DNA of 64,000 bases, taken from Rubrobacter_D sp963840835 (GTDB lineage Bacteria > Actinomycetota > Rubrobacteria > Rubrobacterales > Rubrobacteraceae). The stretch spans positions 62,001 through 126,000 of the forward strand of contig CAWJAM010000007.1 in the NCBI GenBank assembly GCA_963840835.1. The letters are read 5' to 3'. Positions 1 to 8,363 of this stretch are shown piece after piece. How positions within the stretch are numbered: position 1 is the stretch's first letter; every line of letters starts with the position of its first letter. Both the position numbers and the translations under genes were made by a program. The notes beneath the pieces were generated by a model. It did not search any database, had not been told where the DNA came from, and saw only the letters and a list, made by a program, of their open reading frames with translations.

Positions 1-59
1 GTCTCCTCACGCAGCATAGCGGTACGCGGGGCGGTGAACCAGAGCGCCCTGGCCTTCAG
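1..59 (-). CDS. Partial oxidoreductase N-terminus (alcohol dehydrogenase-like), cut by window edge
   Basis: Directly downstream of the ribD-like gene an open frame begins LKARALWFTAPRTAMLREE and runs off the window. It resembles the first residues of zinc-type alcohol dehydrogenases (a KARALWF..P.....LREE pattern), recalled from the family rather than searched. An in-frame TAG lies two codons before the CTG, and no ATG, GTG or TTG falls between it and that leucine. Translation would therefore start at a CTG whose last bases overlap the TGA of the upstream gene (CTGA), or at the ATG at 13-15. The call rests on 19 residues, so it is tentative. Confidence 0.35.
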   Translation of the reverse strand, partial: MKARALWFTAPRTAMLREE

Positions 60-802
60 TTCCTACCCGATCGGTTGCCATCGGGGTATACGACGCGTCC
101 GCTGAGGATCAGGTCTACCCCGTAAGGTTCGACCGCGGCGTCGGCCAGGGTGAGAGACCGGGAGAGGTCGCGGATGCCGAGGTCGCCGATGGCCTGAAGG
201 CCGTCGCCCAATATCTTGGGCGCGACGCAGACGGCCAGCCTATCGACCAGTCCGGCCCTGAGGAAGCCCGTGATCAGGGTCGCACCCCCCTCGACCATCA
301 CCGACCCAACGCCGAGCATCCCAAGCTCCCCAAGCAGAATTCTCAGATCTACACGGCTATCGGCGTCGGTCGGCAATCTAAGGACGGTGGCGCCCAAAGA
401 GAGAGCCCTCTCGCGCCGTGTCGCCGGAGCGCGGTCCGTACCGGCGAGAACGGTTCTAGAGGCCGCGTCGCCGGCGAGCACGGCGGCGTCTGGTGGCGTG
501 CGCAGGGTACTATCTACGACCACCCGCAGGGGGTTCGCGCCGGTGACGTGGCGGACGGTCAGGCGGGGGTCGTCCTTGCAGACCGTGCCAGCGCCGACGA
601 TAACGGCATCGTGGGCGGCGCGCATCTCGTGGGCGAAGCGCAGGGAGTCGGGGCAGCTGATCCACTTCGACTCCCCCGTCGCGGTCGCCACGCGCCCGTC
701 GAGCGTCTGCGCGTAGCTCACGGTGACGGAGGGCCGCGCCTGTGTCTCGCCACCGTGGGCGGTCGGTATCCCGGCTCGCGCAACGCGTCGGATCGAATGC
801 AA
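56..802 (-). CDS. RibD C-terminal domain (pyrimidine reductase) family protein
   Basis: Stand-alone reductase of the RibD C-terminal / dihydrofolate-reductase-like fold. Family members reduce 5-amino-6-(5-phosphoribosylamino)uracil with NADPH in riboflavin synthesis, but many stand-alone copies are unassigned. Visible signatures are SYAQTLDGR near residue 29, the AAHDAVIVGAGTV substrate loop near residue 62, and the glycine-rich NADPH segment VMVEGGATL near residue 168. The deaminase domain of full RibD is absent, and 248 residues is normal for the single domain. The first 25 residues look unlike the family, so the real start may be the GTG just before SYAQ. It is the upstream partner of the partial dehydrogenase at the window edge and is divergent from folB. 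Confidence 0.8.
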   Translation of the reverse strand: MHSIRRVARAGIPTAHGGETQARPSVTVSYAQTLDGRVATATGESKWISCPDSLRFAHEMRAAHDAVIVGAGTVCKDDPRLTVRHVTGANPLRVVVDSTLRTPPDAAVLAGDAASRTVLAGTDRAPATRRERALSLGATVLRLPTDADSRVDLRILLGELGMLGVGSVMVEGGATLITGFLRAGLVDRLAVCVAPKILGDGLQAIGDLGIRDLSRSLTLADAAVEPYGVDLILSGRVVYPDGNRSGRN

Positions 803-943
803 TGTCCCAGTTTCCCGATCTAGGTCGTTGTCCCCTGGCTCGAAATCATACTACAGTCAACGTTTCTCAATGAACTCATCAGCAGCATGACTGTTACTAC
901 ATTGTGGCATACTGCTTTGGATGGAAGAGCGTGAAAAGACGCG

Positions 944-1321
944 ATGAGCGGGGACCGCATACTTCTTGCGGACATGGTCTTCCATGGCCGCCACGGGACC
1001 CTGCGGGCCGAGCACGAGCTGGGCCAACCTTTCGTCGTCAGCGTCGAACTTCGCCTCGACCTGCGGCCCGCGGGGACCTCGGACGACCTGACGAAGACCG
1101 TGGACTACGGCGAGGTACACCGCATGGCCCGCGAAGTCGTCGAGGGACCACCCGTACAGCTCATCGAGACCCTGGCGGAGAGGATCGCCGGGAGTACGCT
1201 CGATGACCATCCCGCGGTCGAGGCCGTAAAGGTGAAGGTTGCAAAGCCCCACGTCAGACTCGACGGCACGGTACTCGCAGGCTCGGCCGTCGAGATTCTG
1301 CGCCGCCGCAACCCCGGGTGA
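944..1321 (+). CDS. folB: Dihydroneopterin aldolase FolB
   Basis: Cytosolic folate-pathway enzyme that cleaves 7,8-dihydroneopterin to 6-hydroxymethyl-7,8-dihydropterin and glycolaldehyde. The 125-residue length is typical. Diagnostic parts are the opening strand ILLADMVFHGRHG, the VDYGEV motif near residue 55, LIETLAERIA with the conserved glutamate near residue 73, and the KVAKPHVRL strand carrying the catalytic lysine near residue 101. No folP or folK neighbour is in the window; the next gene on the same strand is an acyltransferase 120 bp away. The Shine-Dalgarno sequence is weak. Residues 1-8 match family starts well, so the ATG is accepted. Confidence 0.9.
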   Translation: MSGDRILLADMVFHGRHGTLRAEHELGQPFVVSVELRLDLRPAGTSDDLTKTVDYGEVHRMAREVVEGPPVQLIETLAERIAGSTLDDHPAVEAVKVKVAKPHVRLDGTVLAGSAVEILRRRNPG

Positions 1322-1442
1322 TAGGCATCAGGGTCACCACAGGGGTTCGTTGGTCCGAAGAGTGCCGTAGACGGGCGTGATCCGCGAACCGCACCCCGGG
1401 CCCGTGCGTACTAACATATGATGTGGAGACGCCCGGTAGATC

Positions 1443-2453
1443 GTGAGGGCAACCGGAAGGGTGGCACACCCGGTGACGGACAGGCTCGCGGACACGGCTT
1501 TACCCGAGGTAGACGATCCGTACAGGGTCGGAGGGAACTCTCGGACTAGCGCTCCCCGGCTGCTGGATGCATTGGAGAAGCTCCGCGCCGTTTCTACGGA
1601 GGACGAGGAGAGACTCGAGCGTCTCACGCGGGTATGCGTGGACGATGTGATCTCCGCCTTCGGCCTTGGTGGGGTAAGGCGAGGGCGCGCGGTTCTCGAG
1701 GCCATCTCGCGAATACCGGCCTGGCGTCTGGCGAGCCAGGTACTGACCTACGACAGGATAGTCGGCGAGTCTGGCCTCCGGGCGGGCGGCGCGTGGGCGC
1801 TGGAGAGGCTGTCTCGCGAAACCAGAATCGATGGTCAGGACAACGTGCCGCGCGGGGGGCCGCTACTGATCGTATCCAACCATCCCGGCCTCGCTGACGC
1901 CGTCGCCCTGTTCGCCGCCACGCCGAGGGAAGACCTGCGTGTGATCGCCGCCGACCGGCCACTTCTCGACGCACTGCCGAATACTTCGCGGTACCTTCTT
2001 ACCGTCACGGAGACCCCGGCGGGACGCTCTGGGGTCGCGCGGGCTGCGGCCAGGCACCTGCGGGGCGGCGGCGCGGTGCTCACGTTCCCGGGGGGTAGGA
2101 TCGAACCAGACCCCGCTGTCCTGCCAGGCGCCGTCGAGGCGTTGGATCTCTGGTCCTCGAGTGTAGACGTCTTCGCGCGCCTGGCTCCAGGACTGAAAGT
2201 CGTCCCCGCCGTAGTAAGCGGTGTGATCTCCCCTTCCGCCCTGCGCAACCCCCTGATCCACCTTCGCCGCCGCAGGCGCGACCGCGAGTGGCTCGCCGCC
2301 ACGCTCCAGGTGCTCTTCCCGGCCCTGCGCAACGTGGACGCCAGGGTCGGGTTCGGTCGCCCCATCTACGCCGAACCGGGAGCGCCCATCAGCGACGCGG
2401 TGATCGAGGAGACGCGGCGGCTGATGGAGGCTCCTCTCCACACACTCGGGTGA
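1443..2453 (+). CDS. PlsC-like lysophospholipid acyltransferase family protein
   Basis: Predicted membrane-associated acyltransferase acting on glycerolipids. The catalytic HX4D box is visible as NHPGLAD (His147 and Asp152), preceded by the usual hydrophobic strand PLLIVS. A second block, LTFPGGRIEP near residue 220, takes the place of the FPEG-type substrate motif. The protein is 336 residues, longer than a minimal PlsC (about 240), with roughly 110 extra N-terminal residues that have no recognisable domain. It could act in lipid synthesis or in acylating another metabolite; the sequence does not say which. It converges with the small DUF1059 gene, with only 30 bp between stop codons. Confidence 0.75.
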   Translation: MRATGRVAHPVTDRLADTALPEVDDPYRVGGNSRTSAPRLLDALEKLRAVSTEDEERLERLTRVCVDDVISAFGLGGVRRGRAVLEAISRIPAWRLASQVLTYDRIVGESGLRAGGAWALERLSRETRIDGQDNVPRGGPLLIVSNHPGLADAVALFAATPREDLRVIAADRPLLDALPNTSRYLLTVTETPAGRSGVARAAARHLRGGGAVLTFPGGRIEPDPAVLPGAVEALDLWSSSVDVFARLAPGLKVVPAVVSGVISPSALRNPLIHLRRRRRDREWLAATLQVLFPALRNVDARVGFGRPIYAEPGAPISDAVIEETRRLMEAPLHTLG

Positions 2454-2483
2454 ATGAGAGCAAGAAGCGATCGGAGTCCCTGC

Positions 2484-2708
2484 CTACACTGTGGCGTATT
2501 CGATGTCGTAAGCGCGGATTGAGACGATCCTCCTGACCCGTTCTTCTCTCAGGGGCGCAGCGGGATGGTTGTGCCTCAGGTGCTCGAGGGCTACTTCGAC
2601 GAGACCCTCGTCGTCCTCGGCCCTCAGGGTGTGGCGGCAGTTGCACACGGAGGCGCAAAGCACCGCGCGCATCGTGGCCTTTCGTTCTTGCACAGCCAGC
2701 ATGGTCAT
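2484..2708 (-). CDS. DUF1059-like small protein
   Basis: Small cytosolic protein of unknown function. The pattern CNCRHTLRAEDDEGLVEVALEHLRHNHP is the signature of the DUF1059 family: a Cys-x-Cys pair, an acidic segment and a terminal His-x-x-x-His-Pro, suggestive of metal binding. The start at 2708 is chosen because GGAGGAG sits five bases before that ATG; a longer frame from 2747 lacks a ribosome site. It lies downstream of the MFS gene on the same strand, separated by about 150 bp. Confidence 0.65.
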   Translation of the reverse strand: MTMLAVQERKATMRAVLCASVCNCRHTLRAEDDEGLVEVALEHLRHNHPAAPLREERVRRIVSIRAYDIEYATV

Positions 2709-2858
2709 CGCCTCCTCCAAGGGAGCTGGGTGTCCGGTCCTTGTCACGTCGAAAAAGCAGCTTAGCCCCTCGAAACAAGTAGCGCATCACTCAAATGAGT
2801 GATATTTGTGGCATCCTCGAACGAAGATGCCTTTCACGCGGTCGCGGGCGCATGCCTG

Positions 2859-4100
2859 TTAATCTCGAGGCTTGTCCAACTCGCGCAGGGCCGGGCTGAT
2901 GAACGAGAGAAGCCCGACCGTCAGGTAGCATGCGGAGATGCCCACGAGGGTCGGGCGCAGGCCGAAGATCTCCAGCGCGTACCCGCACAGCACCATCCCT
3001 ATTGGTACGGCGATCATGGAGAGCGACACGCCGGCGCCGAGCACCCGGCCGAGCATCCGCGGCGGGGTGCGCTCCTGCAGAACGCTGTAGGTCAGCGGGT
3101 TGGGCGGACCGAGGGCGAATCCGGCGACGAAGAGTGCCCCCATGGAGACCCAGAGCGGGGGCGTCGCGACCAGGACCCAGAACGGCAGACCCACGAACAT
3201 GATCGCCGACACGAGCGTCGTCCGGCGCGGCAAGAGATGGCCGACGGCCCCGAAAAACACGGTACCGGCCAGCGCGCCGCCGCCGAACCCCCCGAGCATC
3301 AGCCCGAGGTCCACCGCGCTACCGTAGACCTGCCTGGCGTAGACGGGCAAGACCACCGCGAAGAGGGGCAGGATGAGGAAGTTGGCGACGATCCCGATGC
3401 CGAACATCCAGAAGACGAGCCGGTCGCGGCGGATGAACGTCATGCCCTCCGCGAGCTGGGCGAGGTACCCACCGGCCCTTCGGGGTTCCGTGCCTGGCCA
3501 CGGGGCGACGGGAGGAACCAGCGCCCCGACCAGGGCCGCCGAGACGACGAAAGTCACCGCGTCTATCCACAACACGTTGCCCGGCGCGAGCAAAGCTATA
3601 AGAAGACCCGCGAGCGGCGGGCCCAAAAGGAACGAGGCGTGCTGAATCCCCTGGAAGGCCGAGTTGGCGCGTTCGAGGCGCATCCCGGCCCTCCCGGCCA
3701 GGTCGGGAACGAGGCTCTGGCGGGCAGTGTGACCCGGCGCATCGAGGAAACCACCGAGGAAGACCAGCACGAGGAGCTGCCAGAAGGAGAGCCCGATCGT
3801 GTAGTAGAGCAAGGGTATCAGTGCCACCGTTACCGCGCCCGCAAGATCCGCGACGATGCTCGCCCGCTTGAAGCCCATGCGGTCCACGAACGGCCCGCCG
3901 ACAACGCCAGCCACGACGGCCGCGAGCAGGAAGGCTCCCCCGGTAAGGCCCGTCCTGGCGGCGCTGCCCGTGGTCTGCAAGACGAACCACGGTATCGCCA
4001 CGAACGCCAGGACGTTCCCGGTCTCGGAGACCGCGTTGGCCCCGAGCAGGGCAAGTATGGGAACGCGGTACGTCGGCACGGTAGCGCGAGGATCGTCCAC
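2859..4100 (-). CDS. MFS transporter
   Basis: Inner-membrane permease of the major facilitator superfamily with about twelve hydrophobic segments in 413 residues, the standard length. A motif-A-like loop between segments 2 and 3 reads GGPFVDRMGFKR (about residue 67). The overall look is that of the MFS_3 / enterobactin-exporter-like drug efflux group, so export of a small molecule is more likely than uptake, but the substrate cannot be read from sequence. Translation starts at GTG. It stands alone between the DUF1059 gene and a palindromic repeat, with no regulator beside it. Confidence 0.85.
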   Translation of the reverse strand: MDDPRATVPTYRVPILALLGANAVSETGNVLAFVAIPWFVLQTTGSAARTGLTGGAFLLAAVVAGVVGGPFVDRMGFKRASIVADLAGAVTVALIPLLYYTIGLSFWQLLVLVFLGGFLDAPGHTARQSLVPDLAGRAGMRLERANSAFQGIQHASFLLGPPLAGLLIALLAPGNVLWIDAVTFVVSAALVGALVPPVAPWPGTEPRRAGGYLAQLAEGMTFIRRDRLVFWMFGIGIVANFLILPLFAVVLPVYARQVYGSAVDLGLMLGGFGGGALAGTVFFGAVGHLLPRRTTLVSAIMFVGLPFWVLVATPPLWVSMGALFVAGFALGPPNPLTYSVLQERTPPRMLGRVLGAGVSLSMIAVPIGMVLCGYALEIFGLRPTLVGISACYLTVGLLSFISPALRELDKPRD

Positions 4101-4154
4101 AAGGCTTCACCGTACCATTCTCTCGGCGGAGGAGAAAGCCTTTCGGACACGACC

Positions 4155-4262
4155 CCATTTCAGCATTTCAGCAATTCAGCTAGTCAGCACTTCAGCAAGA
4201 ACAAAAAGCTGAAATGCTGACCGGCTGAATTGCTTGCAATGGGGTTTGGACCCCATTGCAAC
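4155..4262. repeat. Palindromic repeat family 1, copy A
   Basis: This copy has a long imperfect inverted repeat (CAGCATTTCAGC... against GCTGAAATGCTGACC...) closed by the conserved loop AAGAACAA at about 4195-4204. A second perfect hairpin follows at 4234-4261, with arms TTGCAATGGGG and CCCCATTGCAA. The first hairpin seen in copies B, C and D is missing here. It fills the gap between the start of the MFS gene and the end of the PIG-V-like gene. No T-run follows the stems. Confidence 0.85.
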
Positions 4263-4267
4263 CCGCT

Positions 4268-5461
4268 CTAGGCGACCCAGCGCCAGGTTGTGAACAGCGC
4301 GGTCAGCGCTACACCGAGGCCACTGCTCAACACGAGGTAGGTGATCATGGCCATCCGGCTGCGCGAGAGCAGGTAACCGAGCACCAGGAACACCGGGAAC
4401 GCGCCCAACACGAAGCGGGGCAGGCTCATGAGCGGGAACTCTGGAGCAGGCGTTAGAACGGGGAGCAAGACGAGGAGGAGAGTGTAGACGGAGAGCCCAG
4501 GTGGCAACACGGCGAGCCCGACGAGCATTAGGAGCAGGAAGAAGATCAGGAACGCCAGGTTCAGGGTGTTCGACGCCTCGAGCGATGGCCCGGCCGGGGC
4601 GCCGAGGAAGAGCGTCGAGGGATCGAAGACATACTTCATTCCTTCCCCCGCGTCGTGCCAGGCCCTCTCCAGCATCGTCAGGGGGTTGGTCGGCTCACGA
4701 TCCCAGTAGGCGCTCTGCTGGCGGGCGAAGACGAGTGGGTCCCCGAAACGGCTCCACAGAAACGCCGCGTAAGCGATGAGTCCGGCAGGTACCAAGGCGA
4801 GTACGCCGAGCCTACGGACACCGAGCTCCAGCCTGTGGCGCTGCCACTCGAAAAACAGCGGTACCAGGAGGAGAACGCCGAGGTTCCTGGTGGCCGTGGC
4901 AAGGGCGCCGAAAATTCCGGCGAGCACCAGGTTGCCGCGCACCCGGGCTGCCCACACGGCACCAGACGATAGCGCGAGGAAGAGCGCTTCGGTGTAGACG
5001 GCGTTCAGGAAGAAGGCCGTCGGGAAGAAGGCTAGGACAAGCGTGGATGCGCGGGCGGCCGGCCCACCGTAGAGGTTCTCGGCGATACGGTAGACGAAGT
5101 ACAGGGCGAGCGCCGTGAAAAGGAGCGAGATCCCAACCCCCCACACCGCGGGCCCGCCTGGGAGGGCGCCGCCAAGCCTCATGAGTACGGGATAGAGCGG
5201 AAAGAAGGACGTGGATTCCGGTGCGTGTGCCCCGTAGCCCCCTCTGGAGATCTCCGAGTACCACGCCCCGTCCCAGTGGGCCCAGTAGTTCAGGAAGCCC
5301 GGTGGCTCCAGGGGATCTCCCGCAGGATCGGCGCCGGGAAGGTTAGCTGCCGCCAGAGCGCCGCCCCCCATAAAGAGCAACCGCGACGAGACGAGTACGG
5401 ACAGTACGAAGGCCCAGACTTCCGGGCCAGGTGAAGTTCTAGTACCGAAGATTCGGGCCAC
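4268..5461 (-). CDS. PIG-V-like membrane glycosyltransferase
   Basis: Polytopic membrane protein of 397 residues with about eight to ten hydrophobic segments. The first periplasmic-side loop carries NYWAHWDGAWYSEI and then FFPLYPVL, the signature of the PIG-V / GT-C mannosyltransferase group; the WD acidic residue is the expected catalytic site. Eukaryotic relatives use dolichol-phosphate mannose, and bacterial ones are thought to use polyprenyl-phosphate sugars. The start overlaps the end of the ABC-2 permease by 23 bp, so it is the last gene of a translationally linked group (FAD oxidoreductase, ABC ATPase, permease, this gene). That suggests a lipid- or envelope-directed role. Confidence 0.75.
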   Translation of the reverse strand: MARIFGTRTSPGPEVWAFVLSVLVSSRLLFMGGGALAAANLPGADPAGDPLEPPGFLNYWAHWDGAWYSEISRGGYGAHAPESTSFFPLYPVLMRLGGALPGGPAVWGVGISLLFTALALYFVYRIAENLYGGPAARASTLVLAFFPTAFFLNAVYTEALFLALSSGAVWAARVRGNLVLAGIFGALATATRNLGVLLLVPLFFEWQRHRLELGVRRLGVLALVPAGLIAYAAFLWSRFGDPLVFARQQSAYWDREPTNPLTMLERAWHDAGEGMKYVFDPSTLFLGAPAGPSLEASNTLNLAFLIFFLLLMLVGLAVLPPGLSVYTLLLVLLPVLTPAPEFPLMSLPRFVLGAFPVFLVLGYLLSRSRMAMITYLVLSSGLGVALTALFTTWRWVA

Positions 5462-6206
5462 GGCTTATGGCCCACCACGCTCCACCGAAGCAGATGGCGG
5501 CGATAAGACAGACCATACCCAGGGTCGGGTAGGGATTCAGGTCGGAGACTCCGAGGGTCACGTAGCGGGCTGCATCGACGGTGTAGAAGATCGGGTTGAA
5601 GAACGTCACCACCTTGAGTACGTCCGGCAGCATCCCGACCGAGTAGAACACGCCCCCCAAGAAAGCCAGCGGCTGGATGATGACGCTCGTGATGAGCGAG
5701 ATGTGCTCTATTCGGGTCGACAGAGCCCCGACCATCGTCCCCAGAGAGGAGAAGGCGAAGGAGGCGAGGAGCCCGATGATTACAAGCATCAACGGGTGTT
5801 TGATACTCAAGCCGACGAAGGGAATCCCGACGACGAAGACCCCGGCCCCCATCACGACCCCGCGCAGCATACCGCCCAAAGAGTAGGCAAGCGCGATCTG
5901 CAAATCGCTCATCGGGCTGATAAGGACCTCGTCTATGTAGCGCTCTCGCTTGGCGTCGAAGACGGACCACGACGAGTTCATCTGCGAGTTGGTTATGAGG
6001 CTCATCAGCGCGATGCCGGGCAGGATGTAGTCCAGATAAGGGATGCCCTCTATCTGTTTGATACGGCCGCCGAGCGCGATCCCGAAGACAACGAGGTAGA
6101 GGACCGAGGTCAAGAGTTGCGGGACGATCGTCTGCATCCAGACGCGCGTGAAGCGCAGGATCTCGCGCGAAAGAAGCGTCTGGAAGGTCCTGTCAGCTAA
6201 GATCAC
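5439..6206 (-). CDS. ABC-2 type transporter permease
   Basis: Membrane subunit of an ABC-2 / DrrB-like exporter: 255 residues, six hydrophobic segments, and the conserved central stretch with IDEVLISPMSD near residue 90 between segments 2 and 3. It overlaps the start codon region of the ATPase gene upstream by 14 bp, so the two are almost certainly one transporter. The family moves lipids, polysaccharides or drugs outward; the substrate is undetermined. The PIG-V-like gene downstream overlaps its 3' end. Confidence 0.85.
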   Translation of the reverse strand: MILADRTFQTLLSREILRFTRVWMQTIVPQLLTSVLYLVVFGIALGGRIKQIEGIPYLDYILPGIALMSLITNSQMNSSWSVFDAKRERYIDEVLISPMSDLQIALAYSLGGMLRGVVMGAGVFVVGIPFVGLSIKHPLMLVIIGLLASFAFSSLGTMVGALSTRIEHISLITSVIIQPLAFLGGVFYSVGMLPDVLKVVTFFNPIFYTVDAARYVTLGVSDLNPYPTLGMVCLIAAICFGGAWWAISRGPNLRY

Positions 6207-6945
6207 GGCCTATAACCTTCATGTAGATTTCCTCGACGTTCCTGGCCTCGTAGTGCTCCTTGAGATCGTCGCTGCTCCCCTGGGCGACTATGTTGCCGCC
6301 GTTTATGAGCGCGATCTCATCGCAAAGCGCCTCGGCCTCCTCTAGATAATGTGTCGTCAGCAATATGGTCATCCCCCCGCGGTTGAGCTCCCTGATGTAG
6401 CCCCACAGCTTGTAGCGGAGCTCCACGTCGACGCCCGCCGTAGGCTCGTCGAGGAACAGGACCCTGGGGTCGTGCATGAGCGCCCTGGCGAAGAGAACCC
6501 GCCGCTTCATCCCCCCAGAGAGCGTGTTGGTCCGCTGATGGCGCCTCCCCGCAAGTTCGAAGCGCTCCAGGAGCTCCTCGGCCCTCTCGCGCGCCTTCTT
6601 CCTCGGGACGCCGTAGTAGCCGGCGTGAAACACCAGCGTCTCCTCGACGTTCAGGAACTTGTCCAGGTTGACCTCCTGTGGAGACACCCCGATCATACGC
6701 CTCGCCTCCCGGTACTCCCTGAAGGCATCTTTTCCGAAGATCTCGACCGAACCCGAGTCGGGCCTCGCCAGGCTGACCACGCTGTTTATGAGCGTCGTCT
6801 TCCCCGCCCCGTTGGGCCCCAGCAGCCCGAAGAATGCGCCGGCCTCCACCTCGAGCGAGACTCCATCGAGCGCGAGAAACCCGTTGGAATAGGTCTTCCT
6901 GAGATCCTCGATCTTGAGCGCAGGATCGCCGTTTACACCGCTCAC
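6193..6945 (-). CDS. ABC transporter ATP-binding protein
   Basis: Cytosolic nucleotide-binding subunit paired with the ABC-2 permease. The Walker A motif GPNGAGKTTL lies at residues 43-52, the Q-loop SPQEVN near 93, the signature LSGGMKRR near 144, Walker B VLFLDEP near 162 and the switch histidine in TTHYLEEAE near 196. The length of 250 residues is shorter than DrrA (about 330), lacking its C-terminal extension. The gene overlaps the FAD oxidoreductase upstream by 4 bp and the permease downstream by 14 bp. Confidence 0.92.
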   Translation of the reverse strand: MSGVNGDPALKIEDLRKTYSNGFLALDGVSLEVEAGAFFGLLGPNGAGKTTLINSVVSLARPDSGSVEIFGKDAFREYREARRMIGVSPQEVNLDKFLNVEETLVFHAGYYGVPRKKARERAEELLERFELAGRRHQRTNTLSGGMKRRVLFARALMHDPRVLFLDEPTAGVDVELRYKLWGYIRELNRGGMTILLTTHYLEEAEALCDEIALINGGNIVAQGSSDDLKEHYEARNVEEIYMKVIGRDLS

Positions 6946-8180
6946 GCGATCACCGCCCCTGCGGCCCTCTCTCCCGAGAGCATCGAACCATTTATGGAAG
7001 CATCCTCAGTGTACTCGCCCGCGAGGAAGAGCCCGCTCGCCCGCGTCCTGTTCTCCGGCAACCTGCCGTGGATGCCCGGCGGCTGGGCGAACTGTCCGTA
7101 AGGGATGCGGTAGAGCGCGAGCGGCCTGAAGTCCGCGCCAGGATACCAGCGACTCAGATCCTCGATTCCCCTGCGGTAGATGTCGTCGTCAGGCAGGTCC
7201 AAGCCGGTGAGCGCCACGGCGGAGAGCAGGTGGCGACCTGGGGGCGCATACTTCTCGGAGACGTTGCTTATCTCTACGGCGTTGTTCACGAATGCTCCGT
7301 CCTCGGCGTTCAGAAGGATCTTCTTTCCACTACCAAGCCCGTCCGTCTCGTAGTACAAGCACACCTCCCCCACCGCTACTTCGGGCACAGCCTCGCCGGT
7401 AAGATCTCGGGCCGTCGGAGCTTCGGTCGCCACCACGACGGCGTCGGCCTCGTGTTCGGATCCGGCGGCCCTTACACCAACCACCCGCTCCTCGTCGCGC
7501 AGTAGCGACTCTACAGGGCTGTTCAGTTGGACCGTACCCTCCGGCAACCGCGAAGCTAGTTGACGCGGTATCTCGCCCATCCCTAAAGCAGGTATGACCG
7601 TGCTGCCCGTCGCGAGCATACTGAGGGTAAATCGGAGGACTCGGGCACTGGTCGTCAGTTCGCGGTTCAGGAATATGCCACCGTAGAAAGGCCTGAAGAA
7701 AGAGTCTATGTACCGCTCCGAGAGGCCTGCCGCCTCCAGGAACTCGAGCGTCGAAGTATCCGGCTCGCCGTCCTCGGCGCCGGCGCTGATCTTCTCCGGC
7801 AGCGTTCTCGTTACCAGATCGAGCGTGCGGAGCTTATCCCCGAAAGTGGCCGCGTCAGAGACTATTGAAGGGACGAGTGACTTCGGGTCGCGCAGAGGAT
7901 CGGAGAGGACGCTACTCTCTGATCCTCTGCGGACGATCACACCAGGGTCGAAGCTCCTGAAGTCGAGCGCCCCATGGTCGAGGTGCCTCCCTGCGACGGG
8001 GTACGAGGTGAAGTAAACCTGGAAGCCCCTGTCGAGCAGGAATCCGTTCTGTCCGTCGGTACGCACGCGGCCGCCGACGCCGTCAGACGCCTCGAAGACG
8101 GCGACCTCGGCTCCACGTTCTCCAAGTACCTTTGCGCAGGTGAGGCCGGCCAAGCCGGCCCCGACGATAATCGTTTTCAT
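6942..8180 (-). CDS. FAD-dependent amine oxidase / desaturase-like oxidoreductase
   Basis: Flavoprotein with an N-terminal Rossmann motif (IIVGAGLAGLTCAK) and glutamate-type dinucleotide anchor, followed by GGRVRTD. The C-terminal FAD motif reads GLFLAGEYTEDASINGSML. This is the amine oxidase / phytoene desaturase / protoporphyrinogen oxidase superfamily; 412 residues suits it, but the substrate is open. The start MKTIIVG at 8180 is preferred over an ATG 21 bp further out because the family begins at that strand. A possible promoter (TTGATC, 15 bp, TACACT) would place transcription start inside the longer version. The stop overlaps the ABC ATPase start. Confidence 0.8.
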   Translation of the reverse strand: MKTIIVGAGLAGLTCAKVLGERGAEVAVFEASDGVGGRVRTDGQNGFLLDRGFQVYFTSYPVAGRHLDHGALDFRSFDPGVIVRRGSESSVLSDPLRDPKSLVPSIVSDAATFGDKLRTLDLVTRTLPEKISAGAEDGEPDTSTLEFLEAAGLSERYIDSFFRPFYGGIFLNRELTTSARVLRFTLSMLATGSTVIPALGMGEIPRQLASRLPEGTVQLNSPVESLLRDEERVVGVRAAGSEHEADAVVVATEAPTARDLTGEAVPEVAVGEVCLYYETDGLGSGKKILLNAEDGAFVNNAVEISNVSEKYAPPGRHLLSAVALTGLDLPDDDIYRRGIEDLSRWYPGADFRPLALYRIPYGQFAQPPGIHGRLPENRTRASGLFLAGEYTEDASINGSMLSGERAAGAVIA

Positions 8181-8363
8181 ACCCGCGAGAGTGTAGCGCA
8201 CAACTCAGAAGATCAAGTAACCGCTTTGACGCAGGGGGCGAATGTAGTCCTTGTCGAGGTCCGCCGATCGTCTCACACGCGCCAAACGGGATCAGTCCAG
8301 CCACTTTCGGGACGGGCTCTCAGGTCGACGTTACACCCGAGGGGGAGGGACCGATCCTCGGAT

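Noticed and set aside
2799..4220. 473-codon plus-strand open frame
   Set aside because: It lies antisense to the MFS gene and is rich in Glu, Arg, Gln and His with no domain. It is a GC-bias shadow of a clear transporter gene.
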